A stretch of 64,000 bases of DNA. Source: Zelopaecilomyces penicillatus. Taxonomy: Eukaryota > Ascomycota > Sordariomycetes > Hypocreales > Pseudodiploosporaceae. Position 1 is the first letter of the stretch. Each line of letters starts with the position of its first letter. The notes beneath the pieces are model-generated. The model did no database searches, was not told the origin of the DNA, and saw only the letters and a list, made by a program, of their open reading frames with translations. The translations under genes were made by a program, and so were the position numbers. Below are positions 30,646-40,854 of this stretch, piece after piece. The stretch covers positions 1,376,501 through 1,440,500 of the forward strand of contig VCCP01000006.1 in NCBI GenBank assembly GCA_005765155.1, written 5' to 3'.

Positions 30646-33600
30646 ATGGACAGGTGAGATTGCGTGTCATCATTTATTCGTTTAGATGGATGCAGATGCT
30701 AATTTGGGGGTTTGAATAACATCTAGACTACGAGGTGGCAGCAGAGTCGTGCCAGACGAGTCCTCCAAGCCATGCCGTGAGTTTCAACGCCAGGGGACTT
30801 GTAAATTCGGCAAAAGGTGCAGATACTCGCACATGTCCCTCAATGAACAAAGAAAAAAACAAATTCAGCAAGGGAATTCGAATGCCAATGAATTCCGCCA
30901 CACAGTTAGGACAAATACACCTCGGGATGGGAAGCTCCAAGAGTGGAAACGGCTTCTATTTGGTTCCCAACACTACCAACCAGAACCAACGACTGTGAGC
31001 CGTTTCTTCCAACTGGGGTTGGATCTCATGGAAGGAGATGTTGGCGCTTCTCAAGAAGCAATCAAGCTGCTTGTCACTGAAGCTGGTCTGTCCATCATCA
31101 AGAGCGTTTTGGATCGACAAATTCTCACAGCTCGTCCTGGCGAGTCGAGCGTGCAGCTTTGGACGGCGCAGGTGAAGCCTCTCCTTCAGCTTGTCACACA
31201 TCCGCGAATTATCGATTCTGCTGTCTTGGAACAGGAAGTTGCAGCTATATTCAACTTCATGTCTGGCATAAGCGGCTCTCGTATGAAGAAACTGTTTGAC
31301 TACATTGTCCAAATGGTCTCGTCTTGGCCAGTGACTACGGATGTTTCTCGAATGGCAACGGTAGAGCTATCCTTGGCCGTTCTGTCAAAGATGTTAGACT
31401 GCAATACGACAAACCTCGTCAACGATAACTTCCCTCGCTTTGTCGCTAATTTTGCGGACATCGTGGATGGGGCGTCACAGCCAGGCGAGGACTTTTCTCG
31501 GCTTCAGGCATCAAAATACCTTGATTACATTCGGCAACGGCTTGATGTAGGCAATGAGATAACTGCCCTGCAGGATCGACCTCAAGTATCCATGGCTCGA
31601 GAATCGTTTGTCTTGAGGAGAGACCTCCCAGGGCGTTTGTCACCGGAAGGACCCCGTCACGACAACGACCAAGACGATATTTCCAAGATTCAGATCCTGC
31701 CTACATATGACGAAATCATGTCACCAAGAGGAGAGTATCTGCCGACAAACGACTCCTCGCAGTGGCACATCCCAGGTATTCATGGACGTCTCGATAGAGA
31801 GTTCCGTCTTGTGCGAGAGGACACTGTTGGCCAACTTCGAGACGCCGTCCGTGAGACGTTGCAGCAAATTCGGAATCCTAATGGAGGAGAATTTCGTCGT
31901 AATAACAACAGTGTACGAACGTACATTTACGATTTCCCTACACCCACGGCTGTCGAATTCGACCGAATTGGCGGACTGGAACTCGTTGTGCGCTGCAACC
32001 AACCCGCTGCAGCTCAGAAATTGGGTTCCAAGGAGAGAGCAGACTGGTGGCTACACAGCAAGCGGCTACAAGCTGGAGCGCTGGTTTGCCTTCTTGATGC
32101 AAGAGGAACTGTTATCTTTGGTGTTGTGTCAAACTCGACGATGAGGAACAAGGACGATAAAAAGGCCCGCCAGCCGTCTGTGAAGAAAGATGACCCCGAT
32201 GAAACGGCGAAAGAACCGAAACGTGTGACTCTGTCCGAGGAGCAAGAATTCCTCTACGTCAAGCTACAGCTCATTGATGCAGACAAACACGAGGTTAGTC
32301 GAGCTCTCAAATGGTACCGAAATGTGAAGCCATCGCTGCGTCGCTATCTTGTCGAGTTTCCGGGCGTTCTTCTTGATGCATTCAAGCATACTCTTTCGGC
32401 TTTGCAACAGATGCACAGTAGACCAAATATCCCTTTCAGCGGCATTCTGGCACCATCTGGCGATTCAGCGACTGAAATGAAGATTGAGACGCCTCTGTAT
32501 GCGAAAAAGGCAGGCTTTACGTTTGATCTGAAATGCCTGATCAATGACGGGACAGAGTTCAACTTGACTCCTCAGACCCCATCGGACCCTGCAGAACTTG
32601 CAGCTCGATCAAACCTGGACTTGACGCAGTCAGCCGCGCTTCTCAACACCCTTTCACGAGAGTTGTCACTTATTCAGGGTCCACCTGGAACCGGCAAAAG
32701 CTACACAGGTGAAAAGATCATCAAGGTCTTGCTTGCCAACAAAAAGGGTGCAAAGCTTGGACCGATTTTGTGTGTCTGCTACACCAATCATGCGCTTGAT
32801 CAGCTTCTTGAGCACTTGCTGGATGATGGGCACAAGCGTATCATTCGAATAGGTTCTCGGTCCAAGTCAGAGAGACTACAGGGCCTGAATCTGAGGACCG
32901 TTGCCGGCGAATTTGATCGAACTCGGTCCGAAAAGAGCAGTCTTTACAGCATGGAACAGGTCATTAAGGGTGAAGTTCAAGATGCAAAGACTCTTCTCAC
33001 ACAACTAGCTGCTTCAAACACTATGGGGGCAATAAAGACTTTCCTCTATCAAAACTTTCCAAATCAGCACAATGAGCTTTTTGGAATAACAGAAGACGGT
33101 TGGGCAACAGTCACATACCAACCAGAAAAGATCATTGATAGATGGCTCGCAGGCGGATCTCGCGAGACCACAGAAACTCGTCTACTGAGTACTCTGGAAA
33201 AATCCAGTCTCCTTGACATGACCAACTCTGAGAGAGCCAAGTTACATCGCCACTGGCGAAACAGCATTATAGACCCCATCGTTCACAGCATCGTATGGCA
33301 TCACCAGCAATACACGACGGCGGTGGAGCAGCGAGATCGTGTGCGCCGCGATGTCCACTTGCGTTGTCTCCAACAAGCTGATATCGTTGGCGTTACGACA
33401 ACAGGGCTTGCAAGAAATTTGGACCTTCTTCGGAAACTAAGATGCAAGGTTATGTTATGCGAGGAGGCAGGAGAAGTACTTGAGGCTCATATTCTGACTG
33501 CTCTTCTACCCTCTGTAGAGCAAGCTATTTTGATCGGCGACCATCTCCAGCTTCGGCCGCAGATACAAAACTACGAGCTGCAAAGCACAAATCCACTGGG

Positions 33601-36600
33601 GAAGAAGTACTCGCTGGATATGTCTCTATTCGAACGGCTTGTCCAGCCACCCTGTGCGTCGGACTTGAAGTTCCCTTACAGTACGTTAGAGACACAGAGA
33701 CGAATGCATCCTTCTATCGCAGAGCTCGTTCGATCGACTTTATATCCGTCCCTTAAAGATGCCGAGATGGTGACAAACTACCCTAACGTTGTTGGTATGA
33801 AGAAGCGTTTGTTTTGGCTTCACCATGAACACCTCGAAGCTGGTGCCGAGAGCAACGACCCCCTGAGCACATCGCGCTCTAACAACTTCGAAGTCGAAAT
33901 GACAGCTGCGCTTGTGTCTCACCTTATCCGACAGGGCGAGTACTCCCAAGGCGACATTGCTGTTATTACACCATACCTAGGCCAACTTCATAAACTGCGC
34001 CGTCGGATGGAAGGCATGGTTGAGATTCATCTAAACGAGCGTGATCTTGAGGATCTCGAGGAACTTGAGTCAGACAACGTAACAGCGCCTCCACCGCCAA
34101 AAGTCCGAGTCGGAAGGCAAACCCTTCTCAAGAGTGTCAGGGTGGCGACGGTAGATAACTTTCAAGGCGAAGAAGCCAAAGTTATAGTGATATCGCTTGT
34201 TCGGAGCAATCCACAGAGGAATTGTGGGTTTCTCAGCACCCCGAATCGGATTAATGTGTTGCTCTCGCGAGCTCAACACGGGATGTACATTATCGGGAAT
34301 TCTGACACGTACAAAAAGGTCCCCATGTGGTCGAATGTCGTCGATATGCTTGAAGATGGTGGTAATTTTGGCACGAGCCTGGACCTCCAGTGTCCGCGGC
34401 ATCCTGATACACCTCTGCCGGTGTCCGAGCCGAAAGACTTTCTTGTGCTTTCTCCAGAGAGTGGATGCATCCTGGCGTGCGACAAACGACTTCATTGCGG
34501 CCATTCATGCACGGGGAGGTGCCATTCTGACGTCTTACACGCGGCGGTCCACTGTATGGTGGATTGTCCAAGATCCAAGATAGGTTGCAACCATCCTTGT
34601 CCCCTTCGGTGCTTTGAGGCTTGTCAGGATAAATGCCACTTCCAATTGCAAAACCTCAATCTCACACTTTCTTGTGGCCACCAACTTGCTTCTGCGAAAT
34701 GCTGGGAAGCCCAGAACCCCTCTGCAATCCGATGCATGGAAATAGTCACAAGGACTGTGCCAGGCTGCAATCACCAAGTGAAAGTCCGCTGCCATGAGGA
34801 TGTAACACGCAACGAATACAGATGCAAATCCAAGTGCGGTAATCACCGAGAGTGTGGTCATTCTTGTGATAAGCAATGCTTTTTCTGCAATGTTCGAGAA
34901 AAGGGCATGATTGTGAGGACAGACCATGGCATCTGCAAGGAGAAATGCGGCCGGAATTATTCTTCATGTCGTCATGATTGTTCGAAATCATGTCACTCTG
35001 GGAGTTCATGTGCTCCATGTGATAAGCCCTGTGAGGTTCGTTGCAGTCATTCGAAATGCAACAAACTTTGTAATGAGCCTTGTGCTCCTTGCGCTGAGGG
35101 GAAATGTGATTCAAGCTGCCCTCATGTGAGTTGTAAGATGCCATGCGCAGCTCCGTGTGATTGGGTGCCGTGTTCTAAAAGATGTGAGAATAAGTTGAGC
35201 TGTGGTCATCAATGTGAGTGTCTCCCCCCTTTTCCTCTTCTTTTTCTTGCCTTTCGCATTAAGTCTTTCGAGAATGGTCTCAACCTCACCTGGGAGTATT
35301 GGGCTAGCTCATACTGACATTTCTTAGGTCCTTCACTTTGTGGAGAGTCTTGTCCAGAATCAAAATATTGCCAACAATGTGGAACTGAGGAAGTCAAGTC
35401 TACTTGTGTTGACTTCCTAGAGATGAAAGAATACCACGAAATTGACTTGAATGAAGATCCATGCGTTTTCCCCGACTGTGGGCACTTCTTAACCGTATCA
35501 TCTATGGATGGTCAGATGGATATGGCGTCACACTACGAAGTCGATGATGATGGACGTCCAACCAAGATTGAAAAGTCATCTGAGCCATTTTCCATGGGTG
35601 CCTCTGGCGTCAAAGTATGTGCCAACTGCCGCGGCTCCCTGCGAAACATCTCCAGATACGGCCGCATTGTGCGCCGCGTCATGCTTGACGAGGCAACAAA
35701 GAAGTTTGTAGCTTGGTCAAACACAAAATACGCAGCGCTTGCAGAAAGTCTTCTCGTTGAACACGAAAAGCTTGAGACGTCCGAGGTGGCAAGAATGGTA
35801 CCATTGAGCGACCAAGGCGGCAAACTCACAGTTCCTGGGTCGCGAATCAGGCAACTTCAAACGATGCAGACGTTGGTAGGAAATGAGAGATACAAGTCAG
35901 TAATCAGCCTCTGGAAGAAGATCAGCAAGTACTCGCATGAAGTGCGAAAAGAAGAGCAACCGTTCCAGCGAGTTGCAGATCTCGTGCAGTTTGCTAATCG
36001 CCAGCACATGACGGAAAAGGAGTTTCGGTTTGACGAATCGGTCATCCAGGTCAAGGGGTATCTTCTCGCGTCGGCCCTGCTTCTGAAATGCGACATTATC
36101 ATCTTCTCGGATTTCATCAAACGGTGCGAAGGATTATCGGGGCTCAAAGCCGCTGTCAAAGCCAATTTGACGACCCATTGGCAGGAGTGTGCTAAGCTGA
36201 TCAAGCTTGCCCACGATACAACACACCCTAGAGAAGAGGTTCAAGGACATTTATTTGCCGCTCAGCTATGTGGGATCAGCATCACCTTTGACACGTGCCC
36301 CATTCTACCGGCCTCTATCATGGAAACCTTTGGCGACAAAAACGCAACTGTCAATCGCTTGAAGGAAACTGGTCTAAGCCATGTCAGACTAGCTCGCGAA
36401 CTTGTACAAAAGCACGCCTCTACCTCCATGTTCACCAACGAGATTGACTCAGTGGAGAATATGTTAAACGACGGATTCTACCGTGATGTCACGCAGGCAG
36501 AGATGCGGGCTGTGTATAAGGCCATGGCGAGGGAGTTTCGGGGGACAGGGCATTGGTATACGTGTGAGAATGGGCATCCGTTTACGATTGGCGAGTGTGG

Positions 36601-36736
36601 AATGGCGATGCAGCGAGTGCCTTGTCCCGAGTGTGGTGCGCCGGTGGGTGGGCAGAATCATCAGGCGGCGGAAGGGGTGCGGTTGGCGGATCATATTGAA
36701 GAGCTTGCCAGAGATGTTGACGGGTTGGAGATTTAG
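30646..36736 (+). CDS. ZNFX1-like: ZNFX1/Hrr1-type NF-X1 zinc-finger helicase, 1,967 aa
   Basis: Three exons: 30646-30653 (coding only MD plus two bases), 30727-35213 and 35328-36736. The joins give MDRLRGGSRVVPDE and SCGHQ(C)|PSLCGESCPE, both in frame. A CCCH finger (C-x8-C-x5-C-x3-H, about 19-38) opens the protein. Next is an armadillo-like region, then an SF1 Upf1-like helicase: Walker A GPPGTGKS near 656, CEEAGE box near 914, GDHLQLRPQ near 940, VDNFQGEE near 1144 and RINVLLSRAQHG near 1178. The NF-X1 cysteine repeats run about 1225-1520, followed by a closing RZ-type finger (HWYTCENGHPF...CPECG, about 1906-1935). This architecture matches ZNFX1 and its relatives, including S. pombe Hrr1 and N. 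crassa SAD-3, which act in small-RNA heterochromatin formation and meiotic silencing. Length is close to human ZNFX1. Which of these roles it has here is inference. Confidence 0.93.
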
Positions 36737-37475
36737 ATGGTGGTGATAATCATATTGCGCGCTTCTTGATTATTTGTATGTTTCGGAACCCGATTTGAGA
36801 TGTGAGTCTTTTATTCTCTAGACATTGGGCTTTGAAGAATTTAGAGGTTCAATTGCCTTTGTGATGCTTAGTTGGTGGCTGCATTCTGTGCATAGATTGG
36901 CAAAGATAAAATCGGTAAGAGAATCAATGTCTACTTGCTGTCAATCTACTGCTCTTCTGATCCAATCCATCCAATATCCCTATAGTTTGTGTGAGACACG
37001 CTACCCTAACCTCAAACTCATTTTAGGAATGACCACGGGAATATAACGCAACAACAACGTATCAATGATCGATAATGCCCACATTGCACATAAAACCGGG
37101 ATGATCATCCATCCACTAACCTTCTCCGTCTTGTGGCTTCCCTGTTCATCTCCAGTTGTTTCCCAAGAAAAGGTGACGCCAAATCCTTTTCAGCCCGCCA
37201 CAATGTCTTGCAAGCGCATATGCAATGTAACATCTCCTCTTAATAAACACTCTCTCTTCAGCTGTCTGCCCCTTAACGCGGCAAAAATAGTAATGAAAGC
37301 ACCAAGTCATATGATCAGCGAGGCGTGCGTTCCAAGCAAGCTGCTGCATAAAAAATAAAATCCCTGCCATGTACGATGATCCCTCCATATTTAACCAGCT
37401 GAGAGGCGCTGACATCACCACACCAAGCTACAACCTACCTCATTTTTTAATATTAACCGTTTTATATTGCCCAGC
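36737..37475. other. Intergenic before the ArnA-like gene
   Basis: 0.74 kb of AT-rich DNA with no gene supported. A TTTTATATTG sequence lies just before the ArnA-like ATG. This stretch should contain the helicase terminator region and the ArnA-like promoter. Confidence 0.45.
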
Positions 37476-39494
37476 ATGCGTGTGGAAGAGCCTCTGTCAA
37501 ACGGCACACTTATAATGCGAAAATCTGCTGTTGTCTTTGCTCAGTACGAGGTTGGACTTCGGTGTCTGCGCTCATTACTCGCCCGAGACGTCCATGTATT
37601 ACTCGTCATCACCAACAACAGCGATGACGCTTCCGAACCAAGTTGGAATGCTGCAATTGAGGATGAGTGTCTGCAGTATGGCATTTCTCACATGGCACAC
37701 CAGCATACACAGACGGAGGAGATACTGTCCAAAGTGAGCGAATTGGCCCCGGATTTTATATTCACCCTCTACAGTCAGGATGAAATCTCTTGGGATATCC
37801 TTCGACTTGGTAGATGCGGCGCCTTCAGCATACAGGAGCTGCATCATCTAGGATATCATGGCAGAACGCCAATCAATTGGGCTGTTTTACACGGAGAAAA
37901 GGAAACAACAGTCGCACTTTACGAAATGGCAGAAGAGACCAACAGAAAGTTCATTGTTGCACAGTCGACTGTACCAATCTTTGAGAACGAGACGGGATCA
38001 GACGTGTTTCAGAAGCTCTCGGTTTGCGCTGAGCAGATATTATGGAATGCATTGCCTAGTATTCTCAAAGGAAGCTATCTGAAGCAACCCGATGATATCT
38101 CCAAACCATCGCATGATGAGATTCTTGAGATAAAAAATGAGAGTATAGACTGGTCCCGAACGGCAAAAGATGTCTACAACTTCCACAGAGCTGTGGCGCC
38201 GCCTTATCACGGGGCTTGGACTATGGTCGGCGACCGCAAGTTTACCATAGGACAGGCTCGTTTATCTGCAGCAGTCAAGTTAGATATGCCACTTGGACTC
38301 GCTGTCCATGATGACACAATTCTTGGAATATGCGGCGATGGCCAGTCCATTATCATACACGAACTCTTGGAAAACGGCAAGCCTGTATCCCTCCCTACGC
38401 TGAGCAAGTTGCTCCAACCTCCATCATCTCATAAACCAACCACAAACGGATTTTCCACACCTAAAAAAACTGTCTTCATCCTGGGCATGAATGGTTTCAT
38501 TGGTCATCACCTCTACCAGCGCATCTTGACAACCACCGACTGGAAAATCTATGGTATCGACATTGACGGTCACCGAATTGCAAAGCTTCTGGATTCACCT
38601 AAAGCCCAAGCACGCACTGTGTTTGAAGAGGGAAGCATAGAGGACAACTGGGACTGGATCGAAGCTTGTATCCGAGAGTGTGATGTCATCTTGCCCCTGG
38701 CGGCCATCTCCACGCCCGCATTGTATGTTAAAACGCCGCTTCGCATATTTGAGCTTGATTTTGAGACAAACCTCCGAATCATCCGGACTACGGTTAAAGA
38801 AAACAAACGCATCATCTTTCCTTCAACATCAGAAGTGTACGGCATGTGCCATGACAAAGAATTCGACCCCGAACACTCGGAGCTGATATGCGGACCTATC
38901 CATAAATCACGCTGGATGTACTCCTGCGTAAAGCAACTCTTAGACCGCATCATGTTCGCCTACGGCCAAAGAAACGAACTCGACTTTACCATCTTCCGCC
39001 CCTTTAACTGGATCGGCACCGGGCTCGATAACATAGACGATACCAGCCCCGGTGTATCTCGCGTAACCAGCCAGTTCCTAGCCCACATCACCCGCGGCCA
39101 GTCTATCCAGCTCGTCGATGGAGGATCCCAGCAGCGCACATTCACCGATATCGACGACGGCATCGACGCTCTCATGAAGATCATTGTCAATAAAAACAAC
39201 AAAGCTAGTGGGAAGATTTACAACATTGGCACGCCTTCCAATAACTGTACGATCCGGGAATTGGCGACTTTGATGGTGGATACGGCAAAGGGGATTGATC
39301 GGTTTGCGGAGATGGGTGCCAAGGTGCAAGTGGAGGACTGTGATGCGGAAGTATACTATGGTGAAGGATATCAGGATATACAGCATAGAGTGCCGAATAT
39401 TGTACAAACCGAGCGGGATCTTGAATGGCGCCCGTGTGTGTCTTTGGAAAGGGCTATATACAAGCTGTTTGAGGAGGTTTTACAGGATAACTAG
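37476..39494 (+). CDS. arnA-like: ArnA-like UDP-glucuronate decarboxylase with degenerate formyltransferase domain, 672 aa
   Basis: Single exon. The first in-frame ATG is at 37476. A second at 37515 (MRKSAVVFAQYE) would give 659 aa, almost the length of E. coli ArnA, so the start is open. N-terminal half: formyltransferase-like domain (about 15-320), still alignable without gaps around the active site. The Asn-His-Asp triad that I recall as N102/H104/D140 in E. coli reads Ser118, Gln120 and Asn156, and the folate-loop HxSLLPxxxG reads QELHHLGYHG. C-terminal half (about 330-672): short-chain dehydrogenase/decarboxylase with the GxxGxxG loop at 337-343, T451-S452-E453, Y482-xxx-K486 and R638. 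These match catalytic T432/S433/E434, Y463/K467 and R619 at one constant offset of 19. It should convert UDP-glucuronate to UDP-4-keto-pentose in the cytosol. No signal peptide. It faces the ArnB-like gene tail to tail, 220 bp apart. Confidence 0.92.
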   Translation: MRVEEPLSNGTLIMRKSAVVFAQYEVGLRCLRSLLARDVHVLLVITNNSDDASEPSWNAAIEDECLQYGISHMAHQHTQTEEILSKVSELAPDFIFTLYSQDEISWDILRLGRCGAFSIQELHHLGYHGRTPINWAVLHGEKETTVALYEMAEETNRKFIVAQSTVPIFENETGSDVFQKLSVCAEQILWNALPSILKGSYLKQPDDISKPSHDEILEIKNESIDWSRTAKDVYNFHRAVAPPYHGAWTMVGDRKFTIGQARLSAAVKLDMPLGLAVHDDTILGICGDGQSIIIHELLENGKPVSLPTLSKLLQPPSSHKPTTNGFSTPKKTVFILGMNGFIGHHLYQRILTTTDWKIYGIDIDGHRIAKLLDSPKAQARTVFEEGSIEDNWDWIEACIRECDVILPLAAISTPALYVKTPLRIFELDFETNLRIIRTTVKENKRIIFPSTSEVYGMCHDKEFDPEHSELICGPIHKSRWMYSCVKQLLDRIMFAYGQRNELDFTIFRPFNWIGTGLDNIDDTSPGVSRVTSQFLAHITRGQSIQLVDGGSQQRTFTDIDDGIDALMKIIVNKNNKASGKIYNIGTPSNNCTIRELATLMVDTAKGIDRFAEMGAKVQVEDCDAEVYYGEGYQDIQHRVPNIVQTERDLEWRPCVSLERAIYKLFEEVLQDN

Positions 39495-39714
39495 GCATCA
39501 TAAATCATCTTATTCATAATCAAGGGTTTATATCAACATGTCTATTTGATTGAGGGATAGAATGCATATCTCACAAGCAAAATCTATAAGTCAACGTCCC
39601 GGAAATATAACAATGTTCGCCAGCCATCTTCATGTTGACCAAATATAACAGCCGACTCTCTATTTCCTTGTAACAAAATATAATAGCAAGCATCTATCAA
39701 ATGCAAATATCTTC

Positions 39715-40854
39715 TTAATTTGGTAGAGTATCCGACAAAACAGTCAAAACAGCCGCTACAACCCTCTCAACATCCCCCTCCGTCATGGAGTAGAACATCG
39801 GCAACGTCACAATAGAGCGGCCAACCTTTTCAGCCACAGGAAACATGCCCTCGTGAAACCCCCGTTCCCGATAGAGCTTGAATAGATGTATCGGAGGATA
39901 ATGGACCCCAGTCCCGATCTGGTGCAAGTTCTGTAGCTTGTCCCTGAATTCACGGCGAGGTATACTCTCAGGAAGGACAATTTGAAACAAGTGCCAATTT
40001 GAGTCTTCCCTATCGCTGCTAGGAAGTTGAACTCCGTATAGCTTCTCAAAGTCAGGGCCGAACCTCTCGAGATACTGCTGCGCCAACGCCCGGCGCTTCT
40101 TTGTAATCGCATCAATCTGGCTAAATTGCTCAAGCCCAATGACGGCAGAAATCTCATTCATGTTCCGCTTGCTGCCTAGAACATCAACCTCCATGTCTCC
40201 ATCGTCCGTGAACCCTACCCCATGTAGGCGAAGCTTCTCAGCCAGCACGGCTTCGTCTGTGTTGTTCAAGACAAGACAGCCGCCCTCGCCTGTGGTGATG
40301 TTCTTTGTAGCTTGAAAGCTAAACGCGGTGATGTCTCCAAAGGCGCCTACCCTTTGTCCCTTGAATCTCGAGCCTATGGCCTGGGCAGCATCCTCAACGA
40401 CCCTGAGGCCGTGCTTCTTTGCCAAACTCAGCAGCGTGGACATGTCTACCGGTCTCCCAGCTAGATGAACCGGCATAATGGCCTTTGTGCGGGGAGTAAT
40501 AGAACCCTCTATCTTCGTCACATCAATGTTGCGTGTGGTCCAGTCGATATCGACAAACACAGGTGTAGCTCCTACAGCTAAGATGACATTGGCTGTTGCT
40601 ACCCACGACAGCGGTGTGGTGATGACCTCGTCTCCGGGGCCGACACCCGCAATGCGCAGACCGACTTCGAGGCTGCTCGTGCCAGAGTTGAACGCTCGCA
40701 CTGGCCTTCCATTGAAGTATCTGGACAGAGTGGCTTCAAACTCTTTGACCTTGGGGCCAGTGGTGAGCCAGCCAGAGCGGAGGACGTTGCAGACAGCAGT
40801 GATTGTGCTTTCGTCAACGACGGATTTGACAAAGGGCAAGAATGGCTGGCTCAT
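39715..40854 (-). CDS. arnB-like: ArnB-like DegT/DnrJ/EryC1/StrS PLP aminotransferase, 379 aa
   Basis: Single exon, ATG at 40854. A complete sugar-nucleotide aminotransferase of the DegT family, the same length class as bacterial ArnB (about 380 aa). PLP contacts and catalytic residues are in place: Asp155 and Gln158 (VVEDAAQAIGS), Ser179 and the Schiff-base Lys184 (FQATKNITTGEGG). All sit four positions before the residues I recall for Salmonella ArnB (D159, Q162, S183, K188). The C-terminal GTGVHYPPIHLFKLYRERG block is also ArnB-like. The family transfers the amino group of glutamate to a 4-keto sugar nucleotide. With the neighbouring ArnA-like dehydrogenase, the expected product is UDP-4-amino-4-deoxy-L-arabinose. 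PLP-dependent, cytosolic. No introns, no targeting signal. Specificity for a 4-keto-pentose rather than a 4-keto-hexose is inferred from the partner gene. Confidence 0.9.
   Translation of the reverse strand: MSQPFLPFVKSVVDESTITAVCNVLRSGWLTTGPKVKEFEATLSRYFNGRPVRAFNSGTSSLEVGLRIAGVGPGDEVITTPLSWVATANVILAVGATPVFVDIDWTTRNIDVTKIEGSITPRTKAIMPVHLAGRPVDMSTLLSLAKKHGLRVVEDAAQAIGSRFKGQRVGAFGDITAFSFQATKNITTGEGGCLVLNNTDEAVLAEKLRLHGVGFTDDGDMEVDVLGSKRNMNEISAVIGLEQFSQIDAITKKRRALAQQYLERFGPDFEKLYGVQLPSSDREDSNWHLFQIVLPESIPRREFRDKLQNLHQIGTGVHYPPIHLFKLYRERGFHEGMFPVAEKVGRSIVTLPMFYSMTEGDVERVVAAVLTVLSDTLPN

Noticed and set aside
35214..35317. Read-through end of the large helicase frame
   Set aside because: A GTGAGT...TTAG intron restores the NF-X1 repeat and continues to 36736. 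The read-through tail is intron sequence.
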